Below are positions 17,968-27,244 of a stretch of DNA of 64,000 nt, piece by piece; within the stretch, counting starts at the first letter, position 1, and each line of letters begins with the position of its first letter. The DNA comes from Senimuribacter sp049852125 (lineage in GTDB: Bacteria > Bacillota > Clostridia > Peptostreptococcales > Anaerovoracaceae). Where the stretch lies: contig NZ_CP187532.1 of NCBI RefSeq assembly GCF_049852125.1, positions 2,108,001 to 2,172,000 of the forward strand, in the 5' to 3' direction. The notes below the pieces were generated by a model. That model did not search any database. It was not told where the DNA came from and was given only the letters and a program-made list of their open reading frames with translations. The translations under genes and the position numbers were made by a program.

Positions 17968-18354
17968 TTACACACTCTCCTTTGGTACAACCGTCAGATA
18001 GGCACGTCCTCCCAAATTCTTCTGCAAACGTCCCAAAAAACTCAGATTGCTGTCAATTTCGCCTGATTCTCCGACAATCACCTGATCGATCTCATGTTTA
18101 TCTACCAGTCTGACCAGGGTAGCCATCACATCGCCTGATCGCTCTACCGTCAATTCAGCGCCGGCGTCTCTGGCCTTTTGGTAGAGAAATTCCAAAGCCT
18201 CCCCTTCCTGGTCATGTCCTAAAAATCTGTAATTCTCCGGCGCGACATGAATAACAAAGAGCTTGTCGTCCGTATTTTCTTTCATTTTACTGCCATAGTC
18301 GATCAGACGCTGGCAAGTCTTCTGTCCTGTTACACATACCATGATGTGCTTCAT
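17968..18354 (-). CDS. Universal-stress-protein-like domain protein
   Basis: This is a 128-residue alpha/beta protein starting MKHIMVCVTGQKTCQRLIDYG and with LFVIHVAPENYRF, the usual beta1-alpha1-beta2 of the Usp fold. The region DQVIVGESGEIDSNLSFLGRL sits where ATP-binding Usp proteins carry G-x2-G-x9-G-(S/T). It fits poorly, so nucleotide binding is doubtful. The start is ATG 18354, because conserved sequence begins there; an ATG 39 bp upstream adds an unlikely leader. It resembles the Usp part of KdpD-type sensors. The role is unknown. Confidence 0.7.
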   Translation of the reverse strand: MKHIMVCVTGQKTCQRLIDYGSKMKENTDDKLFVIHVAPENYRFLGHDQEGEALEFLYQKARDAGAELTVERSGDVMATLVRLVDKHEIDQVIVGESGEIDSNLSFLGRLQKNLGGRAYLTVVPKESV

Positions 18355-18440
18355 AATCCTACACACCCCTTCCACATTTATTTGCCCTATCATTATACCA
18401 TGACGATTCCTCTGAATTTAGAATCGCAAGTCATGATTCA

Positions 18441-18486
18441 ATGAACGCTTCCTTGCGGCAACGCCGTTTCAATCGTTCGCGTTCAT
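18441..18486. repeat. Inverted repeat between usp and dinB
   Basis: ATGAACGC (18441-18448) pairs with GCGTTCAT (18479-18486), with a smaller GGC/GCC hairpin inside. It lies in the leader of the minus-strand Usp gene and upstream of the dinB promoter. It does not match the GAAC-N4-GTTC LexA box. Confidence 0.4.
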
Positions 18487-18522
18487 TATACCACAAAAAT
18501 GATCTGAAATTGTGATTGTTAT

Positions 18523-18550
18523 TTGATACTTTTAAAAGATGTGTTAAAAT
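18523..18550 (+). promoter_or_regulatory. dinB promoter implying a leaderless mRNA
   Basis: TTGATA (18523-18528), a 16-bp spacer and TAAAAT (18545-18550). The -10 box ends only 6 nt before the dinB ATG, so transcription would start at or next to the start codon. No ribosome-binding site is visible. Confidence 0.6.
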
Positions 18551-18556
18551 ATAGTC

Positions 18557-19759
18557 ATGGACAGAGTTATCTTACATTGTGATATGAACAACTTCTATGC
18601 TTCTGTAGAGCTATTAGAACGGCCTGATCTGAAGAATCTGCCAGTTGCAGTCTGCGGTGATCCAAATGGACGTCATGGTATTATTCTGGCAAAAAATCAT
18701 CTGGCAAAAGCTGCCGGCGTAGTCACGGCTGAAACAGTCTGGCAGGCAAAGAAAAAATGCCCCGGTCTGCAGTTTGTACGCCCTCATCATGACAAATACC
18801 GGGATTTCAGCCGGCGCATCAACGAGATATATCAACAATACACTGACATGGTAGAACCTTTCAGCATTGATGAATCCTGGCTGGATGTAACAGCAAGCCA
18901 GCGGCTCTTTGGCTGCGGTAAGGAAATCGCGGACGCCATTCGCACGCGAATCAAAACAGAATTAGGCCTTACCCTTTCCGTCGGCGTATCCTATAACAAA
19001 ATCTTTGCTAAAATGGGAAGCGAATACAAAAAACCTGACGCGACTACAGAGATTACCCGTGAAAACTACAAGGCTCTGCTTTGGAACAAACCTGTCGGAG
19101 AAATGTTCTTTGTCGGTTGGGCCACTGCGGAAAAACTATCCACCTTAGGTATCTCCACCATTGGAGATTTAGCCCAGGCAAATCCCACAGTCCTAAAGTC
19201 CCTGTTGGGAAAACAAGGTCCATTGCTCCATGACTATGCCAACGGCCTTGATGAAAGCCCAGTCGCGCTGTACAATCAACGTGAAAAGATTAAATCCGTA
19301 GGCAATGGCATCACCTTTCGCCGGAATCTAACCGGCCTCAACGATATTCTAACGGCTGTCACCAGCCTATCAGACACAGTTGCCAGCCGTTTGCGAAAAT
19401 ACCAGATGAAAGCGTGGGGTGTTAAGGTCGATATTAAGGACCCTGGATTCAAAACCATTTCCCGGCAAAAACAACTACCCGCAGCTACACAACTGACTTC
19501 AGAAATCTGCGCCGCCAGTATGGAAATCATTCAACGCTCCTGGCGGCTCTCTGATCCAATCCGGCTGTTAACCATCACTGCCATCAATTTGGCAGATGAA
19601 ACGGAAGCAGAGCAATTATCGCTCTTTGATACTGATGCAGACAGTCGCCAAAAGAAAGAATCCATGGAGCGAACTATGGACGATATCAGGAAAAAGTTTG
19701 GAGATAACGCGGTGACCTTTGGCAGCATTTTAGACAACGACTTGGGCATCGACTTATAA
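18557..19759 (+). CDS. dinB: DNA polymerase IV (Y family)
   Basis: This 400-residue translesion polymerase copies past DNA lesions. Seen are the palm metal site HCDMNNFYASVE (Asp9), SIDESWLDVT with the second catalytic acidic pair, GVSYNKIFAKMGSEYKKPDA, an HhH region (KLSTLGISTIGDLAQ), and the little-finger domain ending with DDIRKKFGDNAVTFGS. The start MDRVILHCDMNNF is fixed by the conserved N-terminus. No Shine-Dalgarno sequence precedes it, while a promoter lies immediately upstream. It has no clear beta-clamp motif that I could place with certainty. Expression under the SOS response is typical for the family, but no LexA box was recognised here. Confidence 0.95.
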   Translation: MDRVILHCDMNNFYASVELLERPDLKNLPVAVCGDPNGRHGIILAKNHLAKAAGVVTAETVWQAKKKCPGLQFVRPHHDKYRDFSRRINEIYQQYTDMVEPFSIDESWLDVTASQRLFGCGKEIADAIRTRIKTELGLTLSVGVSYNKIFAKMGSEYKKPDATTEITRENYKALLWNKPVGEMFFVGWATAEKLSTLGISTIGDLAQANPTVLKSLLGKQGPLLHDYANGLDESPVALYNQREKIKSVGNGITFRRNLTGLNDILTAVTSLSDTVASRLRKYQMKAWGVKVDIKDPGFKTISRQKQLPAATQLTSEICAASMEIIQRSWRLSDPIRLLTITAINLADETEAEQLSLFDTDADSRQKKESMERTMDDIRKKFGDNAVTFGSILDNDLGIDL

Positions 19760-19784
19760 ATAGAACAAAAGCCCTGACTCTCCT

Positions 19785-21338
19785 TTAGATTAACTTGCAG
19801 GTCCAGTCCTCGATATTCCAGACGTCGGTGACGATATCCTGATAGAATTCTGGTTCGTGGCTGACCAGAATCACTGTACCCTTAAAATCACGAATCGCTT
19901 CTTTGAGCACATCCTTGGCTACCGGATCAAGATGGTTGGTCGGTTCGTCTAATACAAGCAGATTCATCGGTCTTTGCATCAGCTTGCAGAGACGGAATTT
20001 AGCATTCTCGCCGCCCGACAGCACCCGTACCTGACTTTCGATATGCTCATTGGTCAGGCCGCACTTTGCCAGCGCCCGGCGAACCTCGCCGTTATCCAAA
20101 GCCGGAAACTCGTCCCAGAAATCCTGCAGCGCCGTCTTGTCGCTGCCGTCGTGTTCCTGCTCAAAATAGGCAGGCTCCGCATAGTAATCCAGTTTCACCT
20201 GGCCGTCAAAGGCTGGAATGATACCCAGCATGGTTTTCAGCAGCGTAGACTTTCCCAGACCGTTGACTCCTTTGATGGCAATCTTCTTGCCTCGCTCCAC
20301 ATGGAACGTCAGAGGCTTTGTCAGCGCGTCATCATAGCCCAGCACCAGATTTTCCGCTTCGATGACGTATTTGCCCGGCGCGCGGGAATAATCAAACCGG
20401 AAAGTAGGCTTGGGCTTTTCCCTGGTCAATTCAATCTTTTCCATCTTGTCCAGCTTCTTCTGACGAGATTTCGCCATATTGGTCGTGGCGATCCGCGCCT
20501 TATTTCTGGCGATGAAATCTTCCAAATCAGCAATTTCCTTCTGCTGCTTCTTATACGCCTGTTCCAGCTGCGCCCGCTTAATATCGTACATATGCATAAA
20601 ATCATCGTAGTTGCCGGTATAGCGGGTCAATACCGCGTCCTCCACATGATAGATTACGTTGACCACGTCGTTTAAAAACGGGATATCGTGGGATACCAAA
20701 ATAAACGCGTTCTCATAATTCTGCAGAAACCGAGTCAGCCAGATAATGTGGTTCTCATCCAAATAGTTGGTCGGCTCGTCCAAAATCAATATCATCGGAT
20801 TCTGCAAAAGCAGCTTTGTTAAAAGCACCTTGGAACGCTGTCCGCCGGAAAGCTCCGACACGTCCTTGTCAAGTCCAATGTCGGCAAGCCCAAGGCCGCC
20901 GGCAAATTCTTCAATTCTGGCATCGATGGTGTAAAATCCGCTGTGTTCCAGAATGTCCTGAATTTCCGCCGCGTCCTCCATAAGGCGGTTCATTTCATCA
21001 TCTGAAGCTGTCGCCATCTTGTCGTATGCCGCCAGCATCTCCTGTTCCATCTCAAAATATTCGCTGAAAGCTTCCCGCAAAACCTCCCGGATAGTTTTTC
21101 CCTGAGTTAAGGTCGTCCGCTGATCCAGATACCCTGTGGTAATGTGATTGCACCAGCTGACCGTGCCTGCATCCGGCATGAGATTTCCGGTAATAATATT
21201 TAAAAATGTGGTCTTTCCTTCGCCATTGGCGCCCACAAGACCGACATGTTCTCCTTTGTTCAAACGAAAAGAAGCGTCTTCCAGAATCTGCCTGCCGCCG
21301 AATCCGTGAGACACCTTTTCTACTGTTAAAACGCTCAT
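19785..21338 (-). CDS. ABC-F family ATPase (ribosome-associated)
   Basis: This 517-residue protein has two ABC ATPase domains and no membrane segments, as in the ABC-F family that acts on the ribosome. Domain 1 has Walker A GLVGANGEGKTTFLNI, signature LSGGQRSKVLLTKLL and Walker B LILDEPTNYLD. Domain 2 has GVNGLGKSTLLKTML, LSGGENAKFRLCKLM and LVLDEPTNHLD. A charged linker of about 80 residues (KKQQKEIADLEDFIARNKARIATTNMAKSRQKKLDKM, quoted by its landmarks YKKQQKEI and RQKKLDKM) separates them, the P-site tRNA interaction motif. It resembles the YkpA/YbiT branch more than the antibiotic-resistance branch; that assignment is tentative. Confidence 0.93.
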   Translation of the reverse strand: MSVLTVEKVSHGFGGRQILEDASFRLNKGEHVGLVGANGEGKTTFLNIITGNLMPDAGTVSWCNHITTGYLDQRTTLTQGKTIREVLREAFSEYFEMEQEMLAAYDKMATASDDEMNRLMEDAAEIQDILEHSGFYTIDARIEEFAGGLGLADIGLDKDVSELSGGQRSKVLLTKLLLQNPMILILDEPTNYLDENHIIWLTRFLQNYENAFILVSHDIPFLNDVVNVIYHVEDAVLTRYTGNYDDFMHMYDIKRAQLEQAYKKQQKEIADLEDFIARNKARIATTNMAKSRQKKLDKMEKIELTREKPKPTFRFDYSRAPGKYVIEAENLVLGYDDALTKPLTFHVERGKKIAIKGVNGLGKSTLLKTMLGIIPAFDGQVKLDYYAEPAYFEQEHDGSDKTALQDFWDEFPALDNGEVRRALAKCGLTNEHIESQVRVLSGGENAKFRLCKLMQRPMNLLVLDEPTNHLDPVAKDVLKEAIRDFKGTVILVSHEPEFYQDIVTDVWNIEDWTCKLI

Positions 21339-21374
21339 CTATGTTACTCCTTTACAATTAAAGTGCATACTGGA

Positions 21375-21887
21375 TTAAATTTTATCATGTTTGGGGTGGG
21401 ACTGCAAGTAGATATTCCTCACGTAAAGCTGGCACGCAAAGGAATTGCAGACGTTCCAAAAGAGATATCTCGGGTCCTCCGGATCCTCAGCCTTCTCCAT
21501 GGTCGTACCCAAAAAAGCGTGACCTACGGCCTCCTCTATGAGCATGCAGAACTGATTATAAGCAGTCTCCTTCTCGCTGGTACGCAGCGACAGACGAATC
21601 AGCCTAGAAATCTCCTCGATAGTATAAACTGGCTTTAAAATGGCAATGACAAAGAGAGAGGCTACTGCCGTCCTGTCATATTTTTTATTGACCGGCGGCG
21701 CGATAAACTTCTGTTTGACATAATTGTTAATCATTGTTTTCGTCATAATCCTCTTGCCATCGAAGGTGAGATATGGACCAAGCCATTCTTCCAGAAGGGA
21801 AAGCACCTGATCCAAATATAAATCGATAGAAGGAAGCTCCTCCCATCTAGGTAGTTTGAATTGTTCCAGTCCTTTGCTTCTAGTCAT
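21375..21887 (-). CDS. DUF1836 domain protein
   Basis: This 170-residue protein matches the DUF1836 pattern: FKLPRWEELPSIDLYLDQVLSLLE, ITKTMINNYVK-like (IMTKTMINNYVKQKFIAPPV), KKYDRTAVASLFVI and YTIEEISRLIRL. The N-terminal part resembles a MerR-like winged helix, so a DNA-binding regulator is plausible but unproved. It ends with a Lys/His-rich tail, and its stop is 37 bp upstream of the ABC-F start on the same strand, so the two probably form one operon. It is divergent from the acyl-CoA ligase gene. Confidence 0.85.
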   Translation of the reverse strand: MTRSKGLEQFKLPRWEELPSIDLYLDQVLSLLEEWLGPYLTFDGKRIMTKTMINNYVKQKFIAPPVNKKYDRTAVASLFVIAILKPVYTIEEISRLIRLSLRTSEKETAYNQFCMLIEEAVGHAFLGTTMEKAEDPEDPRYLFWNVCNSFACQLYVRNIYLQSHPKHDKI

Positions 21888-21963
21888 GGCTTTTCCTTTC
21901 TCATCTCACTATTTGGCATTTACATATATGAAGAATACCACATAAAAAAGTCCATGTCAACCG

Positions 21964-21992
21964 TTGACAAAGTGTTGTTCATGATGTAGTAT
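21964..21992 (+). promoter_or_regulatory. Promoter of the acyl-CoA ligase gene
   Basis: A perfect TTGACA (21964-21969), a 17-bp spacer and TAGTAT (21987-21992), 43 bp ahead of the GTG start. Confidence 0.65.
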
Positions 21993-22035
21993 AGTTTTAA
22001 TAACTATGTGTAAATATTTTTGAGGAGAAGTAAAA

Positions 22036-23766
22036 GTGAACAGAGTAAAAGAATTAAAGCCTGTATTTGACTCCGTCATGCATCAGGATTTTCGTGCATT
22101 GATCAACTACGGCGCTGATGCCTATCGAGGCGACGACGCTTTCATCATCAAACATAAGCAGGGTAAGAATATCTCCTATGAACATATTAAATTTGAGAAT
22201 TTCCGCGACCATGTAAATTTCTTAGGCACAGCCCTGCTGCAAAAAGGTTTCGCCGGTAAAAGAATCGCTATTATTGGAAAAAACTGTTACGAATGGATGC
22301 TGACATACTTTGCCACGCTCTGCGGACTTGGCGTCAGCGTTCCTCTCGACAAAGGGCTTCCGCTGGACGAACTGGAATCCTCTTTACAAAGAAGCCGCGC
22401 TGACGTATTGGTCTTTGACAATGCCCATTTAGACCTGGTCAAAACCCTACAGGAAAAAAACAGCACCCATGTTACTGATTTTATCGCCATGAACCCATTA
22501 GAAGGCTATGAGGATATTTCTGTTTTGATGGAAAAAGGCCGCAGCGCCATGGCCGAAGGTTTTCATGACTATTTGCATCTTCCAATTGACGGGAAAGCGA
22601 CGACCATCCTCTTATTCACCTCCGGCACTACATCCCAGGCTAAAGCGGTGCAGCTGTCTCAGTACAACATCACTTCCAACGTTTATGCCATGCTGAAGGT
22701 ACAGGATATTCGTCACGGTGATATCAATATGGCGTTCCTGCCATATCATCATACTTTCGGCTCTACAGGACAGGTGGTTATGTTGGCGGCCGGCGTTACC
22801 ACAACCTACTGCGACGGCCTGAAATACCTACAGAAAAATATCGTGGAATACAAAGTGTCTCTTTTTGTCTGCGTTCCTCTGCTCATCGAGTCCATCTACA
22901 AAAAAATTATGGTAACGGTAAAGAAACAAGGTCTGGAAAAGAAAGTCGCTTTCGGGTTGAAACTTTCAAAGGCTCTGTTAAAAGTCGGTATTGACGTACG
23001 CCGCAAATTATTCAAGGAAATCCTGGATCAGCTGGGCGGCAATCTGCGCTATGTCATCAGCGGCGCTTCTGCTATCGATCCAGAAGCATTAGAAGGTTTC
23101 AACAACTTCGGTATCACCGCGGTACAGGGCTATGGCATGACAGAAGCCTCCCCGGTACTTGCAGCTGAAAATACCTGGCAGCATAAAACCGGATCTATTG
23201 GTCTTTCCATGCCCGGTATAGAATTAGCCATAGACCAGCCTAACGAAGAAGGCATCGGCGAGTTGATCGCTCGCGGTCCAAATATTATGAGCGGCTACTA
23301 TGAAAACGAAGAAGAAACTGCCGCGGTTCTTGCAGACGGCTGGCTTCATACCGGAGATCTCGCTTATCTGGATAAAGACGGGTATATCTTCATCTGCGGC
23401 CGTAAGAAAAATGTTATCGTCCTGAAAAACGGCAAAAATGTCTATCCAGAAGAATTGGAAATCCTCATCAGTAATCTGCCATATGTGGAGGAAACCATGG
23501 TCTTTGGTCAGCCAAAGCATCATGACGGCGATCAAAAAGATCTCGCCCTGTGCGCAAAAATTGTCTACAAACCGGATTACATGAAAGAAGCTTACGGTAC
23601 CTCCGACGCGGCCGAAATCGAACAGATTATCAAGAAAGACATCGATGCGATTAACGATGAATTACCAGTTTACAAACACATGCTGCGTGTCATCGTCACA
23701 GATCAGCCGATGATCAAAACAACCACCGGTAAGGTAAAGCGTCACGAAGAAGTGAAAAAGATGTAG
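22036..23766 (+). CDS. AMP-dependent long-chain acyl-CoA ligase
   Basis: This is a 576-residue adenylate-forming enzyme that activates a carboxylic acid, probably a fatty acid, as acyl-AMP and then acyl-CoA. Seen are the P-loop LLFTSGTTSQAKAVQLS near residue 195 (the usual G-x-P-K is replaced by S-Q-A-K), the second motif QGYGMTEASPV near 365, WLHTGDLAYLDKDGYIFICGRKKNVIVLKNGKNVYPEELE-type hinge sequence (landmarks HTGDLAY and GRKKN), and the C-terminal catalytic Lys in TTTGKVKRHE. The start is GTG 22036 with GAGGAGAAG upstream. There is no signal peptide. It is monocistronic. Substrate chain length is inferred from family likeness only. Confidence 0.92.
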   Translation: MNRVKELKPVFDSVMHQDFRALINYGADAYRGDDAFIIKHKQGKNISYEHIKFENFRDHVNFLGTALLQKGFAGKRIAIIGKNCYEWMLTYFATLCGLGVSVPLDKGLPLDELESSLQRSRADVLVFDNAHLDLVKTLQEKNSTHVTDFIAMNPLEGYEDISVLMEKGRSAMAEGFHDYLHLPIDGKATTILLFTSGTTSQAKAVQLSQYNITSNVYAMLKVQDIRHGDINMAFLPYHHTFGSTGQVVMLAAGVTTTYCDGLKYLQKNIVEYKVSLFVCVPLLIESIYKKIMVTVKKQGLEKKVAFGLKLSKALLKVGIDVRRKLFKEILDQLGGNLRYVISGASAIDPEALEGFNNFGITAVQGYGMTEASPVLAAENTWQHKTGSIGLSMPGIELAIDQPNEEGIGELIARGPNIMSGYYENEEETAAVLADGWLHTGDLAYLDKDGYIFICGRKKNVIVLKNGKNVYPEELEILISNLPYVEETMVFGQPKHHDGDQKDLALCAKIVYKPDYMKEAYGTSDAAEIEQIIKKDIDAINDELPVYKHMLRVIVTDQPMIKTTTGKVKRHEEVKKM

Positions 23767-23792
23767 AAAACAACTGCAATATACTTATAACG

Positions 23793-23824
23793 CAAGGGAC
23801 TGGAGAACAGTCCCTTGTGTTCTC
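23793..23824 (+). terminator. Terminator-like hairpin after the acyl-CoA ligase
   Basis: CAAGGGACTG (23793-23802) pairs perfectly with CAGTCCCTTG (23808-23817), but the following T-tract is weak. Confidence 0.6.
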
Positions 23825-23861
23825 TATCAATCCACGCCGGCTTTTAGCGGGCAACGCAGCC

Positions 23862-24665
23862 CTAATATCGTTCGATAGTAATATAAACCCTGTCCTTTCT
23901 GGATCGTCCTCCCACCTGAATTAGCCGCGCCTTTCCCCTGCCCCGCAAGGTAATCTGATCTCCTTCACTGATCATTCTGTCAGCCTTTAAAGCCTCCACA
24001 TGATTGACAAAAACAATGCCGCTTTTTATCGCGTCAGCAGCTTTGCTTCTAGGCAGTCCAAAGGCCGATGCTACCACGCTGTCAAGGCGCAGAGAGGCTA
24101 CTGTATCCGTTACTGTTTTTCGCTCCGGCTCCGGTATCATAAGCGCAGATATAGGAACCTGCTCTAACGAAAGAGGCATCCTCCCCGCTTTGCAATAATG
24201 TGTCAAAAGGAAATCCGCAATATCAGCAAGCACGATAATATCCGCGCCATCGGGGCGTACCAGAATATCCCCCAACAGATCTCTTTTGATCCCCAGACCC
24301 ACCAGTGATCCCAGATAATCCCGATGGGTTAAAGACCTTCCGCCAGAAGCTACTGTCGCTCTGATTACGGTCAACGGATTTTCATCCTCCAAAAACGCGT
24401 AATCCGGTAAATTTACCAAAACGACCCTCTCCGCTTCATCATAACCGCCGTAAAAGCGTGTCCGGCAAGCAGGCAATCTCCCCGCGTTAACAGCGGCGCT
24501 TTCCGCTTCAGCATCAAAAATCTCTATGTGATTCTTTCCGCAAAATATTCGCGCCACAGACTGCTGGTGACCGTCCAGAAAGCCTGTATGCGTAACGATA
24601 TACTTATTCTCACATTGCGCAATTTTATCCTCAATTTGTCCTAAAAGGATATCATCCTCTCTCAT
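23862..24665 (-). CDS. ylmH: YlmH-like S4 RNA-binding protein
   Basis: This 267-residue protein has a YlmH N-terminal domain (HTGFLDGHQQSVARIF, DYLGSLVGLGIKRDLLGDILV with the family's L-G-I-x-R-x-x-x-G-D) and a C-terminal S4 domain (RLDSVVASAFGLPRSKAADAIKSG) that binds RNA. In other Firmicutes YlmH acts in ribosome-associated quality control, helping poly-alanine tailing of stalled chains, and usually sits in the divisome ylm cluster. Here it sits instead downstream of a phosphoesterase, whose stop overlaps its start by 4 nt (ATGA). That relocation is unusual. Family assignment is strong and function follows from it. Confidence 0.88.
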   Translation of the reverse strand: MREDDILLGQIEDKIAQCENKYIVTHTGFLDGHQQSVARIFCGKNHIEIFDAEAESAAVNAGRLPACRTRFYGGYDEAERVVLVNLPDYAFLEDENPLTVIRATVASGGRSLTHRDYLGSLVGLGIKRDLLGDILVRPDGADIIVLADIADFLLTHYCKAGRMPLSLEQVPISALMIPEPERKTVTDTVASLRLDSVVASAFGLPRSKAADAIKSGIVFVNHVEALKADRMISEGDQITLRGRGKARLIQVGGRSRKDRVYITIERY

Positions 24666-26734
24666 TTTTTCTCTGCCCTTTCAATATTCGTAAGTTTTAC
24701 TTGTTTTACTTTAAATTTCGAGTCCTTATCCAGCGTGATTAACGTACCGCCCCGCTGTGCCGTGTCCTCCGCGATGTCCGGCATCGCCAGATAATCGATG
24801 CTCATACCGTAAGTCAGTTGAATTCCTCTGTAGGTCACAGACAGATTGTTATAATGATCGTGACCACAGAACATGCCCTTTGTACTGCCCAGCATCTCCG
24901 CCCGGTCAAAGAAACTGCTCGGATGGTCCGAACAGCAAATTTTATCAATCATCGTCTCCCCAATAACGCCAAAGTGATACTGCACTTTGCTGCTGCTTTT
25001 TTCATAAAGCGCGTAGGCTTCTTTATATTCCTGCAGCGGCATATGAAAAAACGCCAAAGAAGATATGGTATGGCCTTCCTCCTCCGACAGACGTTTCACC
25101 TGTTTTTCATACCATGCCACCTGATCATCGTGAATATAATCATACGTATTCAATCCCTCTCCTGTATAAGCGTTAGAATCCAACAGAAACAGCGCCTGAT
25201 TCAGACTTCCATCCCTATTTCTGATTTCAATCACCTGATTGTTTCTCCCTGTGATATCCGGCTGAATATATGGATACAACAGATTTTGTGTACTCCGGTA
25301 AGACATGGACTGATATAATTCATTCAAGTCCTCCGCAGAACTACTGGCATAGCTTTCTGTATCGTGATTGCCATAAACAAACGCCCACGGCACGCCGATA
25401 TTTCTCATAAACGATCCGAACTGCATGACCGGCGTGTAATTATTCAGAGAAAAAGATATGACGCCTACAGGAAATACCATATCTCCCGTTACCACTACCA
25501 AATCCGGCTTTGTGTATTCTATCAACCGGTGAACCGCTTTCAATGCTTTCAAATCTTTAGAGGCTGAAAAAGCGCTTCCCCCCAGGTGAATGTCAGTTAG
25601 CTGCAGAATACGAAAATCCTTTCCTTCTGCCGTAATAGTATACACACCTGTGTCCTCATGATATTGAATCTGATTATCTCTGTGCTCCACAGCAGAAACA
25701 CGAGAGATATACGGCTGAATCACCCACGAATCCATACGCAGAAAATGATAGGAAAAAGTCAGGCAGAGGATCAGTGAAAATGCCGCCAGACGCTTTTTGT
25801 TCAGCGTAATATTATTTGTGACAACAGCTCTCCTCAGTGTTAAATCATAAACGAGCAGCATGATCAAAAATAAGGTCAGCGCCGCCATAAAATAATTCAC
25901 AGTATACGTTATATGATTTTGCAAAATCCAAAGAAGCAGCAAAACCAACAGCCAGTATCCCATAGAAATCGCCGCAGCTGCTTTTAGATGCATTCTGTAC
26001 CCCCGGCGACTCCCTTCATCAAAACATCTCTCAGCATATCGACTGCAGAAAAAATTCTTCAGACAGATATAAACCGGCAGTTGATAAATAAGTCCGTTTC
26101 CATAAATCATTTCCTGCAGCTCTGATATCTTGTAATGTGCTCCGGACGCCGCGGAATACAAGGTAAATGCAAAATATACTATGACAGACAGGCAAAGGAC
26201 AATTCCATTTAGATTTCTCTTGCGATAGCGGTCCGCCATCATCTTGAAATAGTCCATTCCATCCGGCGTCAAAACGCACTTCCCATAGCAGTACGCCTTT
26301 CCCGATTTTTCCGCTTTTCGCAGCGCCCACCAGGCAATAGCCCCATGCAAAAGAAGCAGAAGAAGGATTGACGGATTCCGATATAGAACCAGTCCGACGA
26401 TATCGGAAATTGCCAATGCGGCGCAAAGACAACCCAAATATACGCAATACCGAGTTTTTCGAAATGCCCTTTTCACATCCTCTTTTCTCAACGCCGCTTC
26501 ATCCATTTTCCATGAGTTCACTGCCTCTGCGTCATATCCTGCAAGGGCCGCGCCATCCTCCAAAGCGCCGTACAGTTCCAACAATTTGCCCATGGCACGT
26601 ATAGGCGTTCGGTCCTCTATCAGCATATCATACTCTCTTGTAAGCGCTGAAGTAATCCGCTTTTTCGCTTCCTGTGCCGGTGCCGAATATGGTACGTTCC
26701 GAAACAGTTCCTCTACCATTTCCACTATATTCAT
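24662..26734 (-). CDS. Membrane-anchored calcineurin-like metallophosphoesterase
   Basis: This 690-residue protein has an N-terminal region with several hydrophobic helices (about residues 95-340) and a C-terminal metallophosphoesterase domain facing the outside by inference. Metal motifs are LQLTDIHLGG (DxH), VVVTGDMVFP (GD), AFVYGNHDTE (GNHD), FFHMPL and GMFCGHDHYNN (GHDH). The start is ATG 26734 (MNIVEMVEELF), with AGAAGGAA seven bases upstream; the ATG at 26779 has no ribosome site. It is translationally coupled to the following ylmH through ATGA. The substrate is unknown. Confidence 0.88.
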   Translation of the reverse strand: MNIVEMVEELFRNVPYSAPAQEAKKRITSALTREYDMLIEDRTPIRAMGKLLELYGALEDGAALAGYDAEAVNSWKMDEAALRKEDVKRAFRKTRYCVYLGCLCAALAISDIVGLVLYRNPSILLLLLLHGAIAWWALRKAEKSGKAYCYGKCVLTPDGMDYFKMMADRYRKRNLNGIVLCLSVIVYFAFTLYSAASGAHYKISELQEMIYGNGLIYQLPVYICLKNFFCSRYAERCFDEGSRRGYRMHLKAAAAISMGYWLLVLLLLWILQNHITYTVNYFMAALTLFLIMLLVYDLTLRRAVVTNNITLNKKRLAAFSLILCLTFSYHFLRMDSWVIQPYISRVSAVEHRDNQIQYHEDTGVYTITAEGKDFRILQLTDIHLGGSAFSASKDLKALKAVHRLIEYTKPDLVVVTGDMVFPVGVISFSLNNYTPVMQFGSFMRNIGVPWAFVYGNHDTESYASSSAEDLNELYQSMSYRSTQNLLYPYIQPDITGRNNQVIEIRNRDGSLNQALFLLDSNAYTGEGLNTYDYIHDDQVAWYEKQVKRLSEEEGHTISSLAFFHMPLQEYKEAYALYEKSSSKVQYHFGVIGETMIDKICCSDHPSSFFDRAEMLGSTKGMFCGHDHYNNLSVTYRGIQLTYGMSIDYLAMPDIAEDTAQRGGTLITLDKDSKFKVKQVKLTNIERAEKK

Positions 26735-26996
26735 ACCGGATTCCTTCTTCTCGATTGTATTATTCAACCTCTCTATCATTTCATTTTAAACAAATCTCAT
26801 ACAAAAAACAATGTCAGATTTCAAGAAAAGCCAAACAAATGGTCAAGCTTTCGTGGATTAATTATAAAAATGTCATCATTAAAATCACCTAAGAATTGTT
26901 AATTTTATCAAAATTTTTACCGATCATATTATAAATATACAAGATTATTATAAAAATATTAAAAATATAATCTATAAAATTTATCTAAATATTTAA

Positions 26997-27025
26997 TTGA
27001 CATATGCTAAACTACATGCTAAAAT
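26997..27025 (+). promoter_or_regulatory. Promoter of the 27.1-29.0 kb operon
   Basis: TTGACA (26997-27002), a 17-bp spacer and TAAAAT (27020-27025) preceded by TGC, an extended -10. It sits in a very AT-rich stretch (26780-27060) that otherwise holds nothing recognisable. Confidence 0.75.
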
Positions 27026-27100
27026 AAAATTAAAGTTTCAGAAAAATCTATTTATTGCTAACCGATTCATTTGGATTTAACCGAAGGGAGTGATTCCGAT

Positions 27101-27244
27101 GTGTTCAGAACACTTGTTGATGATAAAACGATGTATACTGGTTCAGAAAAGTCAATTCGTATACTAGTTAAAAACATCAAAGTAAGTACAACCGCTGGAC
27201 CAATATCAAGACCTTCTATAGGAACCTTTGTAAACAGACCATGA
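27101..27244 (+). CDS. Small 47-residue protein, hypothetical
   Basis: This short frame starts at GTG 27101, ten bases after GAAGGGAG, and ends in a TGA that overlaps the next gene's ATG by 4 nt (ATGA). That overlap is the main argument that it is translated. The product begins VFRTLVDDKTMYTG and ends FVNRP. It has no membrane segment and no recognised domain. An overlapping ATG at 27100 in another frame gives only 22 residues. It could be a leader peptide coupling translation to the next gene. Confidence 0.4.
   Translation: MFRTLVDDKTMYTGSEKSIRILVKNIKVSTTAGPISRPSIGTFVNRP

Noticed and set aside
19974..20675. 233-residue plus-strand frame inside the ABC-F gene
   Set aside because: It is antisense to Walker and signature motifs of the ABC-F gene.
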